A stretch of DNA of 64,000 nucleotides from the NCBI GenBank assembly GCA_951813615.1, contig OX638377.1, forward strand, positions 4,862,599-4,926,598, in the 5' to 3' direction. This DNA is from an uncultured Latescibacterota bacterium (GTDB lineage Bacteria; Latescibacterota; UBA2968; UBA8231). Shown here piece after piece: positions 8,191-16,520 of the stretch. Position 1 is the stretch's first letter, and the number at the start of each line of letters is the position of its first letter. Position numbers and translations under genes: made by a program. The notes under the pieces were generated by a model. The model was not told where the DNA came from, made no database searches, and worked only from the letters and a program-made list of their open reading frames with translations.

Positions 8191-9129
8191 ATGACCACTA
8201 GCGACCGCGTCTTCTTCGGCCGGACCGATCTTCAGGTCTCGCGCTTGTGCCAGGGCACTGCCTTCCGCCACCTGCCTCGCGCCGACAGCCCCCAATCCCT
8301 AGCCGTGCTCCACCACTGCTTGGACCAAGGCGTCAACTTCTTCGACACAGCGCAGGCCTACGGTTGGGGTGGGGCCGAGGAGGTGCTAGGGCGGGCAATC
8401 GCAGGTCGGCGCGACGAAGTCATCATCTGCACTAAGGTTCCCGCTTCACTGGCCCCCACAAGCGACGGCGATCCCGGAAAGCGCGTCCGCTACACCCGCG
8501 CCCATCTCACCGACCGCCTCGAAGAAAGCCTCCACCGCCTGCGCACTTCCTACGTTGACCTCTACCTCTTGCACCACCGCGACGAGGGCACGCCGCCGGA
8601 GGCCATCGCCGAGGTCATGGAGGATCTGGTGCAGGCCGGCAAAACTCGCTATTGGGGTGTCTCCAACCATTGCGCCGCCGAAGTCGAAGCCTTCCTCGAC
8701 CTAGCCCCCATCGCTGGCGTCGAGGACTACTACAACATCGCCGGCAGCCACTGCGACGAAACGGGACGCTCGCGCGTGGAGATTTACGAAGAGGAAATGC
8801 TGCCCCTGCTGCAGCGCACCGGACTAGGCTGCCTAGCCTTCAGCCCAATGGACACCGGCCTCCTAGCCCGCCCCAACGAACCAGCTCTCTCCGCCTTAGT
8901 CGCCGCCATCGATCAAGTCGCCGCTGACTTGGGCACCTCCCGCGCTGCCGTCTGCGTCGCCTGGGTCCTGCATCAGGGCATCACCTGTGTCCTCGCTGGT
9001 GCCGAGAGCGCCGCGCACGTCGACGCCAATCTCCAAGGCACCCGCCTCCAACTTCCCGCAGACGCCCTCGCCGCCCTAGACCAAGCGCGCCGGACCTACC
9101 GCGCCAGCCAACAGGAGCAACGCCCGTGA
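8191..9129 (+). CDS. Aldo/keto reductase
   Basis: A 312-residue AKR with the canonical catalytic tetrad visible: Asp and Tyr in NFFDTAQAYGWG, Lys in IICTKVP and His in DLYLLHHRD. The N-terminal FGRTDLQVSRLCQGT and later YWGVSNH and GLGCLAFSPM are family signatures for NADP(H)-binding TIM barrels. It starts 4 bp after the glycosidase-like gene and its stop overlaps the next gene's GTG start (GTGA), so it is translationally coupled to the amidohydrolase. Context suggests oxidoreduction of a sugar-derived compound. A second, different AKR is at 26007-26861. Confidence 0.92.
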   Translation: MTTSDRVFFGRTDLQVSRLCQGTAFRHLPRADSPQSLAVLHHCLDQGVNFFDTAQAYGWGGAEEVLGRAIAGRRDEVIICTKVPASLAPTSDGDPGKRVRYTRAHLTDRLEESLHRLRTSYVDLYLLHHRDEGTPPEAIAEVMEDLVQAGKTRYWGVSNHCAAEVEAFLDLAPIAGVEDYYNIAGSHCDETGRSRVEIYEEEMLPLLQRTGLGCLAFSPMDTGLLARPNEPALSALVAAIDQVAADLGTSRAAVCVAWVLHQGITCVLAGAESAAHVDANLQGTRLQLPADALAALDQARRTYRASQQEQRP

Positions 9130-10007
9130 ACATCGTCGACGCCCACATCCACGTCTGGTCCTCCGACTTCGACCGCTATCCGCTAGCTCCCGGCTTTACA
9201 CCCGCCGACCTGTGGCTGCCCTCTTTTACCCCCGACGATCACTTTGCCTATAGCCGCAAGGTCGGCAAAGTCCGCCTCAACCTAGTGCAGATGACTTGGT
9301 ACGGCCTCGACCATAGCTACATCCTCGATCTAATCGCCTCGGATCCTGAGACCTACACAGGCACCGGCATCGTCCCCGGGGTCTCCGACGTGTCGCTGGC
9401 CGATCCGGGCAAAACCATGCTCGCCCTGGCCGAGGGGGGTATTCGCGCTTTCCGCGTGCGCGGCGGCAGGACCGGTCGCCCAACCGCGTTTGGCCGTTCG
9501 GACCGCTGGCTCGACTACCCGGGCTATGAATCGATGTTCCGCACCGGGGCCGAGCACAATCTGGCCCTCAGCTTCCTCATGGGACTCGCAGACCTGCCCG
9601 GCTTGATCCACCTCTGCCGCCGCTTTCCCGAGACTCCCGTGATCCTCGACCACATCTGCGGCGTGCGCATCCGCGACGGCGTCTGGCCCGAAGGCGATAT
9701 CCGCACCCTCTGCAACATGGCCCGCTACCCGCGCGTCATGGTCAAGCTCGGCCCGTTCCAAGCCCTCGGCAACGGTGAGGCCCCTTACCTCGACCTCCTG
9801 CCCCTCATCGAGCGCATCGTCGATGCCTTTGGCCCCGAACGCGTCATGTGGGAAAGCGACAGCGGCGGGCCCGTCCGCATGAAAAATCCCGCAACCGACT
9901 TCGCCGCAGCAATCGCCCTAATCCGCGACCACGCCGATTTCCTCAGCCCAAGCGACAAGGAGCAGATCCTAGTCAAAACAGCCGAGGACTTCTTCTTCAA
10001 TCGCTAG
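9126..10007 (+). CDS. Amidohydrolase-related (amidohydro_2) protein
   Basis: This 293-residue protein is a metal-dependent hydrolase of the amidohydrolase-2 family (ACMSD/lactonase-like). The N-terminal metal motif DAHIHVW is present, VILDHICG supplies a central His, and VMWESDSGG near residue 245 supplies the conserved Asp of the last metal or catalytic site. Family members decarboxylate or hydrolyse lactones and related small molecules in the cytoplasm. The GTG start at 9126 overlaps the stop of the aldo/keto reductase by 4 bp. The PhyH gene follows 12 bp downstream with its own AAAGGA site, so the three form an operon. Confidence 0.85.
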   Translation: MNIVDAHIHVWSSDFDRYPLAPGFTPADLWLPSFTPDDHFAYSRKVGKVRLNLVQMTWYGLDHSYILDLIASDPETYTGTGIVPGVSDVSLADPGKTMLALAEGGIRAFRVRGGRTGRPTAFGRSDRWLDYPGYESMFRTGAEHNLALSFLMGLADLPGLIHLCRRFPETPVILDHICGVRIRDGVWPEGDIRTLCNMARYPRVMVKLGPFQALGNGEAPYLDLLPLIERIVDAFGPERVMWESDSGGPVRMKNPATDFAAAIALIRDHADFLSPSDKEQILVKTAEDFFFNR

Positions 10008-10019
10008 AAAAGGACCGCC

Positions 10020-10838
10020 ATGGAACTCACCGACGCCCATCTCGACGAATTAGACCAACGAGGTTTTATCATCCTGCCCGGCTTCCGCCACGGCGAGGAG
10101 CTAAAAGCAATGCAGCAAGCCCAGCGCCGCGTCCTGCCATCGTGGGATGAAGTAAAGGACGACCCGCCTGCCGGCCGCGCCACTCTCACCGAATTCCCGC
10201 CCGCCGAAATGGCGCTGCTACGCGGCATCGTCCACCATCAATCCTGGGACTTCGCCAGAAAGTGGTTTGGCACTGAGCATATCCACTTCCGCGCCGGTTG
10301 CATGATCGCCCGCTATCCAGGTTTCACAGGCGGCGGCACCGGCTCGGACGCCTCCGCGCTGCATCTTGACAATGGCAACAACTCGCTGCTGCCGCCCTCC
10401 GACTCGGCCCGCGCCTTCGGCCAACTCGGCTTCTGGCACCACCTCGAAGCAGTCGGGGAGGATCAAGCACCGCTGCGATTGATCCCCAAAGAACACGGCC
10501 GCGATATGAGCAAAGCCGTGCCGCTCGTCTGCGAAGCCGGCACCCTCTGCGTCTTCACCAATTATACCATGCACTCCGCCAGCGACTATCTGCGCGCCGA
10601 CGGCCAGCGCTACACCTGGGGCTTTGGCCTCGGCCGCGCCGATCACTACTGGGAGGGTTTCCGTCATTACACCGACAAAGGCCAAAACCCGATCTTCCGC
10701 GAATTTATCGGCACTCTTACCGCCGCCGAAAGGGAAGTCTTCCGCTTCCCGCCCGCCGGCCACGCTTACTACACCCCGCAAACCCTCGCCGCCCTCGAAG
10801 AACAGTACCCCGGCTGGAACGCCCGCAAGGAGTACTAA
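10020..10838 (+). CDS. Phytanoyl-CoA dioxygenase (PhyH) family protein 2
   Basis: A 272-residue PhyH-like oxygenase. The opening LDQRGFIILPGF is typical, and the iron ligands are H115-x-D117 (LHLDNG) and H185 (TMHSASD), with an Arg (GQRYTW) after it as the expected 2-oxoglutarate anchor. The spacing between the HxD motif and distal His (about 68 residues) fits the family. It belongs to the operon with the AKR and amidohydrolase, and is followed by the TIM-barrel gene after 90 bp. Substrate cannot be read from sequence. Confidence 0.85.
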   Translation: MELTDAHLDELDQRGFIILPGFRHGEELKAMQQAQRRVLPSWDEVKDDPPAGRATLTEFPPAEMALLRGIVHHQSWDFARKWFGTEHIHFRAGCMIARYPGFTGGGTGSDASALHLDNGNNSLLPPSDSARAFGQLGFWHHLEAVGEDQAPLRLIPKEHGRDMSKAVPLVCEAGTLCVFTNYTMHSASDYLRADGQRYTWGFGLGRADHYWEGFRHYTDKGQNPIFREFIGTLTAAEREVFRFPPAGHAYYTPQTLAALEEQYPGWNARKEY

Positions 10839-10913
10839 CTCGGTGGAGGGTCTGCCTTGATGCACCCTCCCCCATTCCGTACACTCCCCGCAACTAACCC
10901 ACCTTACCTTCCC

Positions 10914-10920
10914 AAAGGAG
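10914..10920 (+). promoter_or_regulatory. Ribosome binding site deciding the TIM-barrel start
   Basis: AAAGGAG ends 8 bases before the GTG at 10929. The in-frame start at 10857 lies before a proline-rich stretch with no family similarity, so translation most likely begins here. Confidence 0.6.
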
Positions 10921-10928
10921 TCCCCATC

Positions 10929-11735
10929 GTGAAAATCGGCCTTTACGCCTCCATGTTCGGCAAAGACGATCCACCCACTCTGCAAAGCATCGAAAGTTAC
11001 ATCGACCACGCCTACGACCTCCGTCTCGACTTAATCGACTTCCGCCGCGACCGAGGCTTTAGCTCCGAAGACTCCGACTACCTCATCAAGACCAAACTCG
11101 CCTGCATCGAAAAGGGCCTTGCCATCGGCTATTTAGCCTCCGGTGGACACTTCGTCGGCAGCGACGAGGACCTGCGCGACAAGGTCGCCACCGCCAAGGG
11201 CGACATGGACATCGCGCTGATTTTGGGCGCGCCCATGATCCGCCTGTTCTGCGGCCAGCCCCTCACCGACCCGGAGGAGCGCGCCCGCGAAATCCGCTGC
11301 TTTCAAGAGGTCGCCGACTACGGCCTCGAAATAGGCATCGCCATGGGCCTGCAAAATCACCCTTCCACCGGCGACGATGTCATACGCATCATCGAGGAAA
11401 CCGACCGGCCCAACTTTAGCTTCCTGCTCGACACCGGCCAGTGGTGCGGCTCGCCAGCCCGCAACCGGGGCATTCCCGACCCAGACCACGACATCTACGC
11501 CTACATGCAGCAGACCGCTCATTTAGCCACCCACGTCCGCGCCAAGTTCTACAAGATCGATAGCGGCAAAGAGGAGTGGATCGACTACGAGCGCATCGTC
11601 CCCATCCTCGCCGAGGCCGGGTACAACGGGCCGCTCTCCGTCGTGTTTGAAGGCCAAGACATCAACGATTGCGATGACAAGGAAGTCATGCGTTTGGCGG
11701 CCGCACAACTGCGGGATTTGGCCTCCCGGCTCTAA
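10929..11735 (+). CDS. Sugar phosphate isomerase/epimerase-like (xylose isomerase-like TIM barrel)
   Basis: From GTG 10929 the protein is 268 residues and begins VKIGLYASMFG, the first strand of AP-endonuclease-2-type TIM barrels. Later strands show IGYLASGGHFV, GAPMIRLFCGQ, GIAMGLQNHPS and FLLDTGQWCG, placing metal ligands (Glu, Asp, His) at the usual barrel ends; AKFYKIDSG and LSVVFEGQD complete the set. These enzymes isomerise or epimerise sugars or inositol intermediates, which fits the surrounding Gfo/Idh, AKR and dehydrogenase genes. It is 13 bp upstream of the third PhyH gene. Confidence 0.85.
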   Translation: MKIGLYASMFGKDDPPTLQSIESYIDHAYDLRLDLIDFRRDRGFSSEDSDYLIKTKLACIEKGLAIGYLASGGHFVGSDEDLRDKVATAKGDMDIALILGAPMIRLFCGQPLTDPEERAREIRCFQEVADYGLEIGIAMGLQNHPSTGDDVIRIIEETDRPNFSFLLDTGQWCGSPARNRGIPDPDHDIYAYMQQTAHLATHVRAKFYKIDSGKEEWIDYERIVPILAEAGYNGPLSVVFEGQDINDCDDKEVMRLAAAQLRDLASRL

Positions 11736-11748
11736 TGGAGACTAGGCC

Positions 11749-12948
11749 ATGCGCGTCAACCGGGATCAATTCTTAGAGGAAGGCTACGTAATCCTACGCC
11801 ACTGCATCCCGCCAGAGATGCTGGATGACGTGCGTACCGCCTACGAAAAAATGGTCGAGCGCCAGCGAGCCATCTGGGCCCGTGACCCCGCCGGTGACGT
11901 CTGGGAAACGGCTCCCCAACCTCGGCTGCACCTGCAAACCATGCAGGACCAAATCGATGCAGAGACCGCCCTATCGGTGGAAATCTGGCTGCACGAAAAC
12001 TTGCAGGGCGCTAGCAGCGAGTTGCTGGGGTTAGAAGACGCCGCGGTCACCGAGATGATGATGATGTGCAGCCCGGTCCGCGACCACGGCCCGGCCAAGT
12101 GGCACCGCGACTTCTACCCGCCCTACTGCGCCCCGCTCCAGGGCTACGCCGACGACATTCTCGAAAACGGCCCGCGCTATGTGCAGTGGAATATCCCGCT
12201 CTATGACGACGACGTGCTGTGGGTCGTGCCCAAAAGCCACATCCGCCGCAACGCCGAAGAGGAAAATCGCCAACTCACCAAAAACAACCGCGCCCCGCTC
12301 ACCAGCGGCGTGCAAACCCACCTCAATGCCGGCGACGGCGTGGCCTACATCCTGCCGATCCTACACTGGGGCAGCAACTACAGCACCAAGCTGCGTCGCA
12401 CCATCCACGGCGGCTTTTCCGATTTCACCCACTACCCGAACCTCAGCTACCTCGAACACCTCTCGCCAGCGGCCCAAACTACCTTCACCCGCTGGGACCA
12501 ACACAGCCAACAAAAATTAGACCAAACCGAAGCCGTGCTCCGTGCAGCCTTGCAAAAGGACGGCGCGGCCTACTGCGCTGCGCTCGACGTCCTGCATCCA
12601 GGTCGCGGTGCCAAGGGCCAGTTGCAATCGACGCTGCTTTTGAGCAAAGCCGCACGCCGCATCCACCATCTCAAACGCCCCGATTTTGCCGCGCTTCCGG
12701 CCCAAGACCAACGCTACGCCACTAGCATGCACCCGATGACCTTGCAGTGGGGGCAACTCATCGCCGACCGCTTTTCAGCAGCGGAAGCCGCCGCGCTGTG
12801 GGCGCGCTTCAAGCCCGTGGACGACGCCCTCCAAGCCCCTGAGTTGCAATGGACCCCCGGTTTCCAAGGCGAGGATACTCATTACTACTTCAACGATGTC
12901 CCCGCCGATCTCAGCGTCGAACGCTTTATCGCCGGTTGGCACGCTTAG
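11749..12948 (+). CDS. Phytanoyl-CoA dioxygenase (PhyH) family protein 3, long form
   Basis: At 399 residues this PhyH protein is over 100 residues longer than its neighbours. The opening FLEEGYVILRHCIPPEML is standard. The iron triad is H119-x-D121 (WHRDFYPPY) and H206 (PILHWGSNY), with TIHGGFSDF after it. Residues from about 230 to 399 form an extra helical C-terminus rich in Gln and Leu (AALQKDGAAY, TLLLSKAARR) that I cannot assign. A GGAG site precedes the ATG. It ends the rightward block and converges on the small membrane-protein gene 2 bp away. Confidence 0.82.
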   Translation: MRVNRDQFLEEGYVILRHCIPPEMLDDVRTAYEKMVERQRAIWARDPAGDVWETAPQPRLHLQTMQDQIDAETALSVEIWLHENLQGASSELLGLEDAAVTEMMMMCSPVRDHGPAKWHRDFYPPYCAPLQGYADDILENGPRYVQWNIPLYDDDVLWVVPKSHIRRNAEEENRQLTKNNRAPLTSGVQTHLNAGDGVAYILPILHWGSNYSTKLRRTIHGGFSDFTHYPNLSYLEHLSPAAQTTFTRWDQHSQQKLDQTEAVLRAALQKDGAAYCAALDVLHPGRGAKGQLQSTLLLSKAARRIHHLKRPDFAALPAQDQRYATSMHPMTLQWGQLIADRFSAAEAAALWARFKPVDDALQAPELQWTPGFQGEDTHYYFNDVPADLSVERFIAGWHA

Positions 12949-12950
12949 AA

Positions 12951-13589
12951 TCAGAAAGCGTAGCTCAGCGCCACGCTTGGCGTCCCCGTCCGCGCTGCCG
13001 CTTGCAGCTTGAGCCGCTTGCCGTACTTAAACCGCACTCGGTCGCGCTTGGTCTCAATTACTTGGATGCCGTGCAAGAAGTCGTAGATCACACTGCCGGC
13101 GATGGTAATCACTCCCAGCGCAACCAGCGGTCCGCCCGCTCCGCCATCGCGCTGGAGTTCGCGTAGGCGGTACTTGGGCGTCTCGCCTTCTAGCGAAACG
13201 GGGATCTTCTCGTAGCGTCTTTCTTTGCCGTTGTCCCCAGCGTTGATTACCAAGACATCAAAATCCGTATCCGCGAACTCACCATCTTCCCAAAGTGCCG
13301 CCCCAGCAATAATCGAGGCGACGCCCGCAAGACCTGTGGCCAAAAGCCACTTTCCCGTCGTCGGTTCTCCCGCGTAAAAGTGCATCATGCCGGGCACCGG
13401 AATCGCGCTTCGCATCAATCCGGTGGAGATGCGGCGGTTCATGTCTTGGTATTCCTCGTAGGTCATGTCCTGCGGTATGGGTATTAGCGGTGCCTCGTTC
13501 AGCACATCGCCTGTTCCCTGCGCCACAGCCGACGACGGCACGACGAGTGCCAGCGCAAGCCCTACTATCCCTAGCGCGTATTTTCTCAT
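12951..13589 (-). CDS. Exported small membrane protein, unknown function
   Basis: A 212-residue protein with a clear signal peptide (MRKYALGIVGLALALVV, cleavage near AVAQ). Residues about 64-105 contain PGMMHFYAGEPTTGKWLL and a hydrophobic helix, a pattern seen in DUF5683-like envelope proteins; another hydrophobic segment lies near 155-170 (VALGVITIAGSVIYDFLHG). The end (SVALSYAF) finishes in an aromatic residue as many outer-membrane proteins do, but the length and two helices argue against a barrel. Start is supported by AGGAG 8 bp upstream. Function unknown; divergent from the FKBP gene. Confidence 0.7.
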   Translation of the reverse strand: MRKYALGIVGLALALVVPSSAVAQGTGDVLNEAPLIPIPQDMTYEEYQDMNRRISTGLMRSAIPVPGMMHFYAGEPTTGKWLLATGLAGVASIIAGAALWEDGEFADTDFDVLVINAGDNGKERRYEKIPVSLEGETPKYRLRELQRDGGAGGPLVALGVITIAGSVIYDFLHGIQVIETKRDRVRFKYGKRLKLQAAARTGTPSVALSYAF

Positions 13590-13957
13590 GGTTAATTCTC
13601 CTGTTTGGGTTGGTGGTTTGCGAAGCTTCGGCAGAGGACGATCCGGTCACTTAGGTCGTCCAGCCAGCCATCAGTTGTGACTTATAACACCTGAGCACGG
13701 CAATGGTGTCACCCCTATCGGCGGGCCGTCCCGCTCCTTGCCCTAAGATCGGGAGCGGCCTACTTTCCTTGGGTATCCGGCCAGACTCCTCCGCTGCGAA
13801 GCCGAGCGGGAATTGAACTTTTTTGACGCGGTCGGTCCGATATTTTTTCTGTTGGGACCGACCCCGTTCCACTACAAATCAGTCAATAATATCGCCTTCT
13901 TATCTTCCTAGGCAGGGTGCGTGGCCGCAACGCCCATCTTTCACGCGGAGAAATTTC
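13590..13957. other. Divergent intergenic region with inverted repeat
   Basis: This 368-bp stretch separates two divergently read genes and should hold both promoters. I see no coding potential. At 13830-13863 the 9-bp arms GGTCGGTCC and GGACCGACC flank a 16-base AT-rich spacer containing TTTTTT, about 95 bp before the FKBP start. It could be an operator or a hairpin in the FKBP leader. A weaker pair (CCGCTCC/GGAGCGG) lies near 13731-13758. Confidence 0.45.
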
Positions 13958-14653
13958 ATGAAGATAGCACGCCTGCTAGGGGTAGGTTGGACCTCACTCA
14001 TCCTGCTCGCCTGCAACGGCCAAGGAGTCGAGACCAGCACCTCGGCCAAAGTGGAGACCGAAGAAGAAAAAATCCTCTACGCCTTGGGCCTAGCCATAGC
14101 ACAAAACACCCTAGAACCGTTCAAGGGTCAATTCAGCGACGCGGAAATAGCAGTGGTCATGCAGGGCTTTACCGACGCCGTCAAGGGCAACGAAACCATC
14201 GTCCCCTTGCAGGAATTCGGCCCCAAGATCAACCCCATGTTGCAGGAGCGCTTGCAAAGAGTACAGGCCCAAGCCGAGGAAGAAGGCAAGGCCTTCAGGG
14301 AAAAGGCTGCCCAAGAAGAAGGCGCAGTGCAGACGGCTTCCGGCCTCATCTTCAAAGAGCTGACGGCCGGTACCGGAGTCTCGCCCCAAGCCACTAACCG
14401 GGTCAAAGTCCACTACCACGGCTCGCTGATTGACGGCACGGTCTTCGACAGTTCGGTGGAGCGCGGCGAGCCCGTCACCTTCGCTCTCGACCAAGTGGTC
14501 ACAGGCTGGACTGAGGGACTGCAAATGATGAAAGTGGGTGGCAAGGCCAAGCTGACCATCCCACCCGAGCTGGCCTACGGCCCGGGGGGCCGCGAAGGAA
14601 TTCCGCCCAACGCCACCCTGATTTTTGAAGTCGAACTGCTGGGCATTGAATGA
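13958..14653 (+). CDS. FKBP-type peptidyl-prolyl cis-trans isomerase lipoprotein
   Basis: From ATG 13958 (GGAG upstream) the 231-residue protein has a lipoprotein signal with LLAC at residues 16-19, so it is predicted to be lipid-anchored in the envelope. Residues 30-120 are the helical FKBP_N dimerisation domain (EEEKILYALGLAIAQNT). The catalytic FKBP domain follows: VKVHYHGSLIDGTVFDSS, then VVTGWTEGLQMMKVGGK, IPPELAYG and a final PPNATLIFEVELL. These match FkpA/Mip-type periplasmic foldases. Tyr, Asp, Phe, Trp and Ile pocket residues are all present, so activity is expected. Confidence 0.93.
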   Translation: MKIARLLGVGWTSLILLACNGQGVETSTSAKVETEEEKILYALGLAIAQNTLEPFKGQFSDAEIAVVMQGFTDAVKGNETIVPLQEFGPKINPMLQERLQRVQAQAEEEGKAFREKAAQEEGAVQTASGLIFKELTAGTGVSPQATNRVKVHYHGSLIDGTVFDSSVERGEPVTFALDQVVTGWTEGLQMMKVGGKAKLTIPPELAYGPGGREGIPPNATLIFEVELLGIE

Positions 14654-14701
14654 GGTAGGTCTGAAGGTGTCTTGCGCGACGGAGCGGGAGCCCTGCCTTG
14701 T

Positions 14702-15718
14702 TCATGTCTCCCACTCCGCATAAATATCCGCGATCACTTCGTCAATCGGTGCCCGGTGCGTCTCTGCGTCGAGCACCGAGGCCTGCGCCGAGGCCTCGGC
14801 GAGCAAGGTCGGCAATTTAATCTGTTCCGCGTCAAAGACGTATTCGTGCCAGCCGGCCTCCGTTGTCAGGAGTTCGGTCCGGCTCAGGTTAGGTGCCTCC
14901 TCCCCACTCGTCTGCAAGCGCAACCGCCGTCTGTCCCCGAAGTGATTGCGCAACTCGTCAAAGGGGCCGTCAAAGGCGATGCGCCCCCGGTCTATCATCA
15001 CGATCCGACCAGCTAGCTGTTCCAACTCGTCCATGTCGTGACTGGTGATCATCACCGTTACCCCCTGCTCGCGATTCAGATTTTTGATAAAATCGAGGAT
15101 ATGGCGTCTGGCCAGCACATCGACGCCGATCGTCGGCTCGTCCAAGAAGAGAATCTCCGGCTCGTGCATGAGCATCAGCCCGAGGTCCGCCCGCATCTTC
15201 TGCCCTAGGCTCAACTGCCGCGCCAAACTGTCCATGAACTCGTCGAGACCCAGCAACTCGCGCACAAAGTCGAGCATCCGCTCGTAGCGCTGCTGCGGAA
15301 TATCCCACACGACCCGTTTCCATTCAAAACTCGCCGACACTGGCTGGTCCCACCACAGTTCGGTGCGCTGGCCGAAGACCACGCCAATGCGGCTGACGTA
15401 GGCCACTCGGTCCCGCATCGGGTCCATTCCCAAGGCCCGCACGCTTCCCGACGTCGGCGCCAGCACGCTCGACAGCAGCTTGACCGTCGTCGATTTACCC
15501 GCGCCATTGGGGCCAGCGTAGGCGACGATCTCGCCCCGGCGCACAACAAGATCCACATCCTGCAGAGCGCGAATCTCGCGCACCCGGGGCCGAAAGAGAT
15601 TCTTGAACACATCGCGCACATGAGCTGAGCGCTGGCGCTGGTAGAAGGTCTTATTGACCCCCTGCAACTCAACTGCGATGTCCCCAGCGCAAGTAGCGCT
15701 GCGATCCAGTGTGTCCAT
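14702..15718 (-). CDS. ABC transporter ATP-binding protein (ABC-2 type exporter)
   Basis: A 338-residue ABC ATPase. Walker A is GPNGAGKST (69-77), the signature is LSLGQ (169-173), Walker B is ILFLDEP (189-195), and the switch His is in ITSHDMDELE. The C-terminal 90 residues form the extension common in ABC-2 exporters for drugs, antibiotics or polysaccharides (NatA/YbhF-like). The start ATG is 50 bp inside the end of the upstream permease gene and has AAAGGA before it, so the three ABC genes are tightly coupled (order permease, permease, ATPase in transcription). The substrate cannot be inferred. Confidence 0.93.
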   Translation of the reverse strand: MDTLDRSATCAGDIAVELQGVNKTFYQRQRSAHVRDVFKNLFRPRVREIRALQDVDLVVRRGEIVAYAGPNGAGKSTTVKLLSSVLAPTSGSVRALGMDPMRDRVAYVSRIGVVFGQRTELWWDQPVSASFEWKRVVWDIPQQRYERMLDFVRELLGLDEFMDSLARQLSLGQKMRADLGLMLMHEPEILFLDEPTIGVDVLARRHILDFIKNLNREQGVTVMITSHDMDELEQLAGRIVMIDRGRIAFDGPFDELRNHFGDRRRLRLQTSGEEAPNLSRTELLTTEAGWHEYVFDAEQIKLPTLLAEASAQASVLDAETHRAPIDEVIADIYAEWET

Positions 15719-16520
15719 AGTGATTCATTCCTTTCTTGATAGCTATCAGCGCCACAAAGCTCAGGACGCAGGCAAATATCGGCGTAGTCCACAGCGATCC
15801 GGTACCTTGGTCAATCCCGAGCAGCACCCGACACGGATACCAAGCGACAAAACCCACCGGCAGCACGCTCAACAGGCCATTGACCAAGAACGGATGCAGC
15901 CCATCGAGCGGAAACGACTTCAACTGCCACGCAAAACCGATCGCGCGGGAGCTGATCTCCTCGGCACCCACCGGCGACCAAAACGCCAGCGCGCTCCACA
16001 AATAGGAAAAGGCCAAGACCACCACACAAGAAGACAGCAGGTGGACTCCATAGCACAGCCACCAGCCGGTTTCCACGGCCATATCCAGCCGCCCCCAAGA
16101 CCAAACGCTGATCCCCAATCCGACGATGGCTCCCCAGCAGCCGGAGAAGGGTATAAATCCTTCCGTGAGCAGGGCCATCCACAAAGGCTGCGGCTGCACT
16201 AAGGTGTGGTCGAGCTGGCCGCGGCCAATGCGGCGGCTAATGGCCAGCACGTTGTAGCGGAAGAACATTTCGAGCAGTCCCTGGACCAGGGCGGCGTAGC
16301 CGAGCATGAAGAGAATCTGGTCCCGGCTCCACGCCCCGATCCCCGCGAAGCGCTCGGCCAGCAAGAACACCGCCATCACCCCCGAGAGGCTGAGGACTAA
16401 ATCAGAGACGACGTTGATGAGGAAAAACTTGAAGTCCCGGGTCATCCACATGAAGTCGAGATAGGCCTGCACTCGCCAGCGCCGGATGACCTGGACTACG
16501 GGGTTGCGGTTAGCCGCCAT
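15669..16520 (-). CDS. ABC-2 family permease subunit B
   Basis: About 283 residues from ATG 16520, with six hydrophobic segments (for example FFLINVVSDLVLSLSGVMAVF, VVVLAFSYLWSALAF and ILLSVLPVGFVAW-type helices). It matches the ABC2_membrane_6 family, recognisable by the conserved GRGQLDHTLVQPQP between helices. The start lies 11 bp inside the upstream permease gene (ATGGCGGCTAA: start of this gene over the stop of the previous), and its 3' end overlaps the ATPase gene. It pairs with the 16510-17304 permease as a heterodimeric channel in the inner membrane. An upstream in-frame start at 16565 is less likely. Confidence 0.88.
   Translation of the reverse strand: MAANRNPVVQVIRRWRVQAYLDFMWMTRDFKFFLINVVSDLVLSLSGVMAVFLLAERFAGIGAWSRDQILFMLGYAALVQGLLEMFFRYNVLAISRRIGRGQLDHTLVQPQPLWMALLTEGFIPFSGCWGAIVGLGISVWSWGRLDMAVETGWWLCYGVHLLSSCVVVLAFSYLWSALAFWSPVGAEEISSRAIGFAWQLKSFPLDGLHPFLVNGLLSVLPVGFVAWYPCRVLLGIDQGTGSLWTTPIFACVLSFVALIAIKKGMNHYGHTGSQRYLRWGHRS

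Noticed and set aside
9330..9761. Long antisense frames opposite catabolic genes (for example 9330-9761 and 32346-32915)
   Set aside because: They mirror the codon usage of real genes on the other strand and lack family features, so they are shadows.
13731..13758. CCGCTCC/GGAGCGG inverted pair as a terminator
   Set aside because: No T-tract follows on either strand and the stem is only 7 bp with a long spacer.
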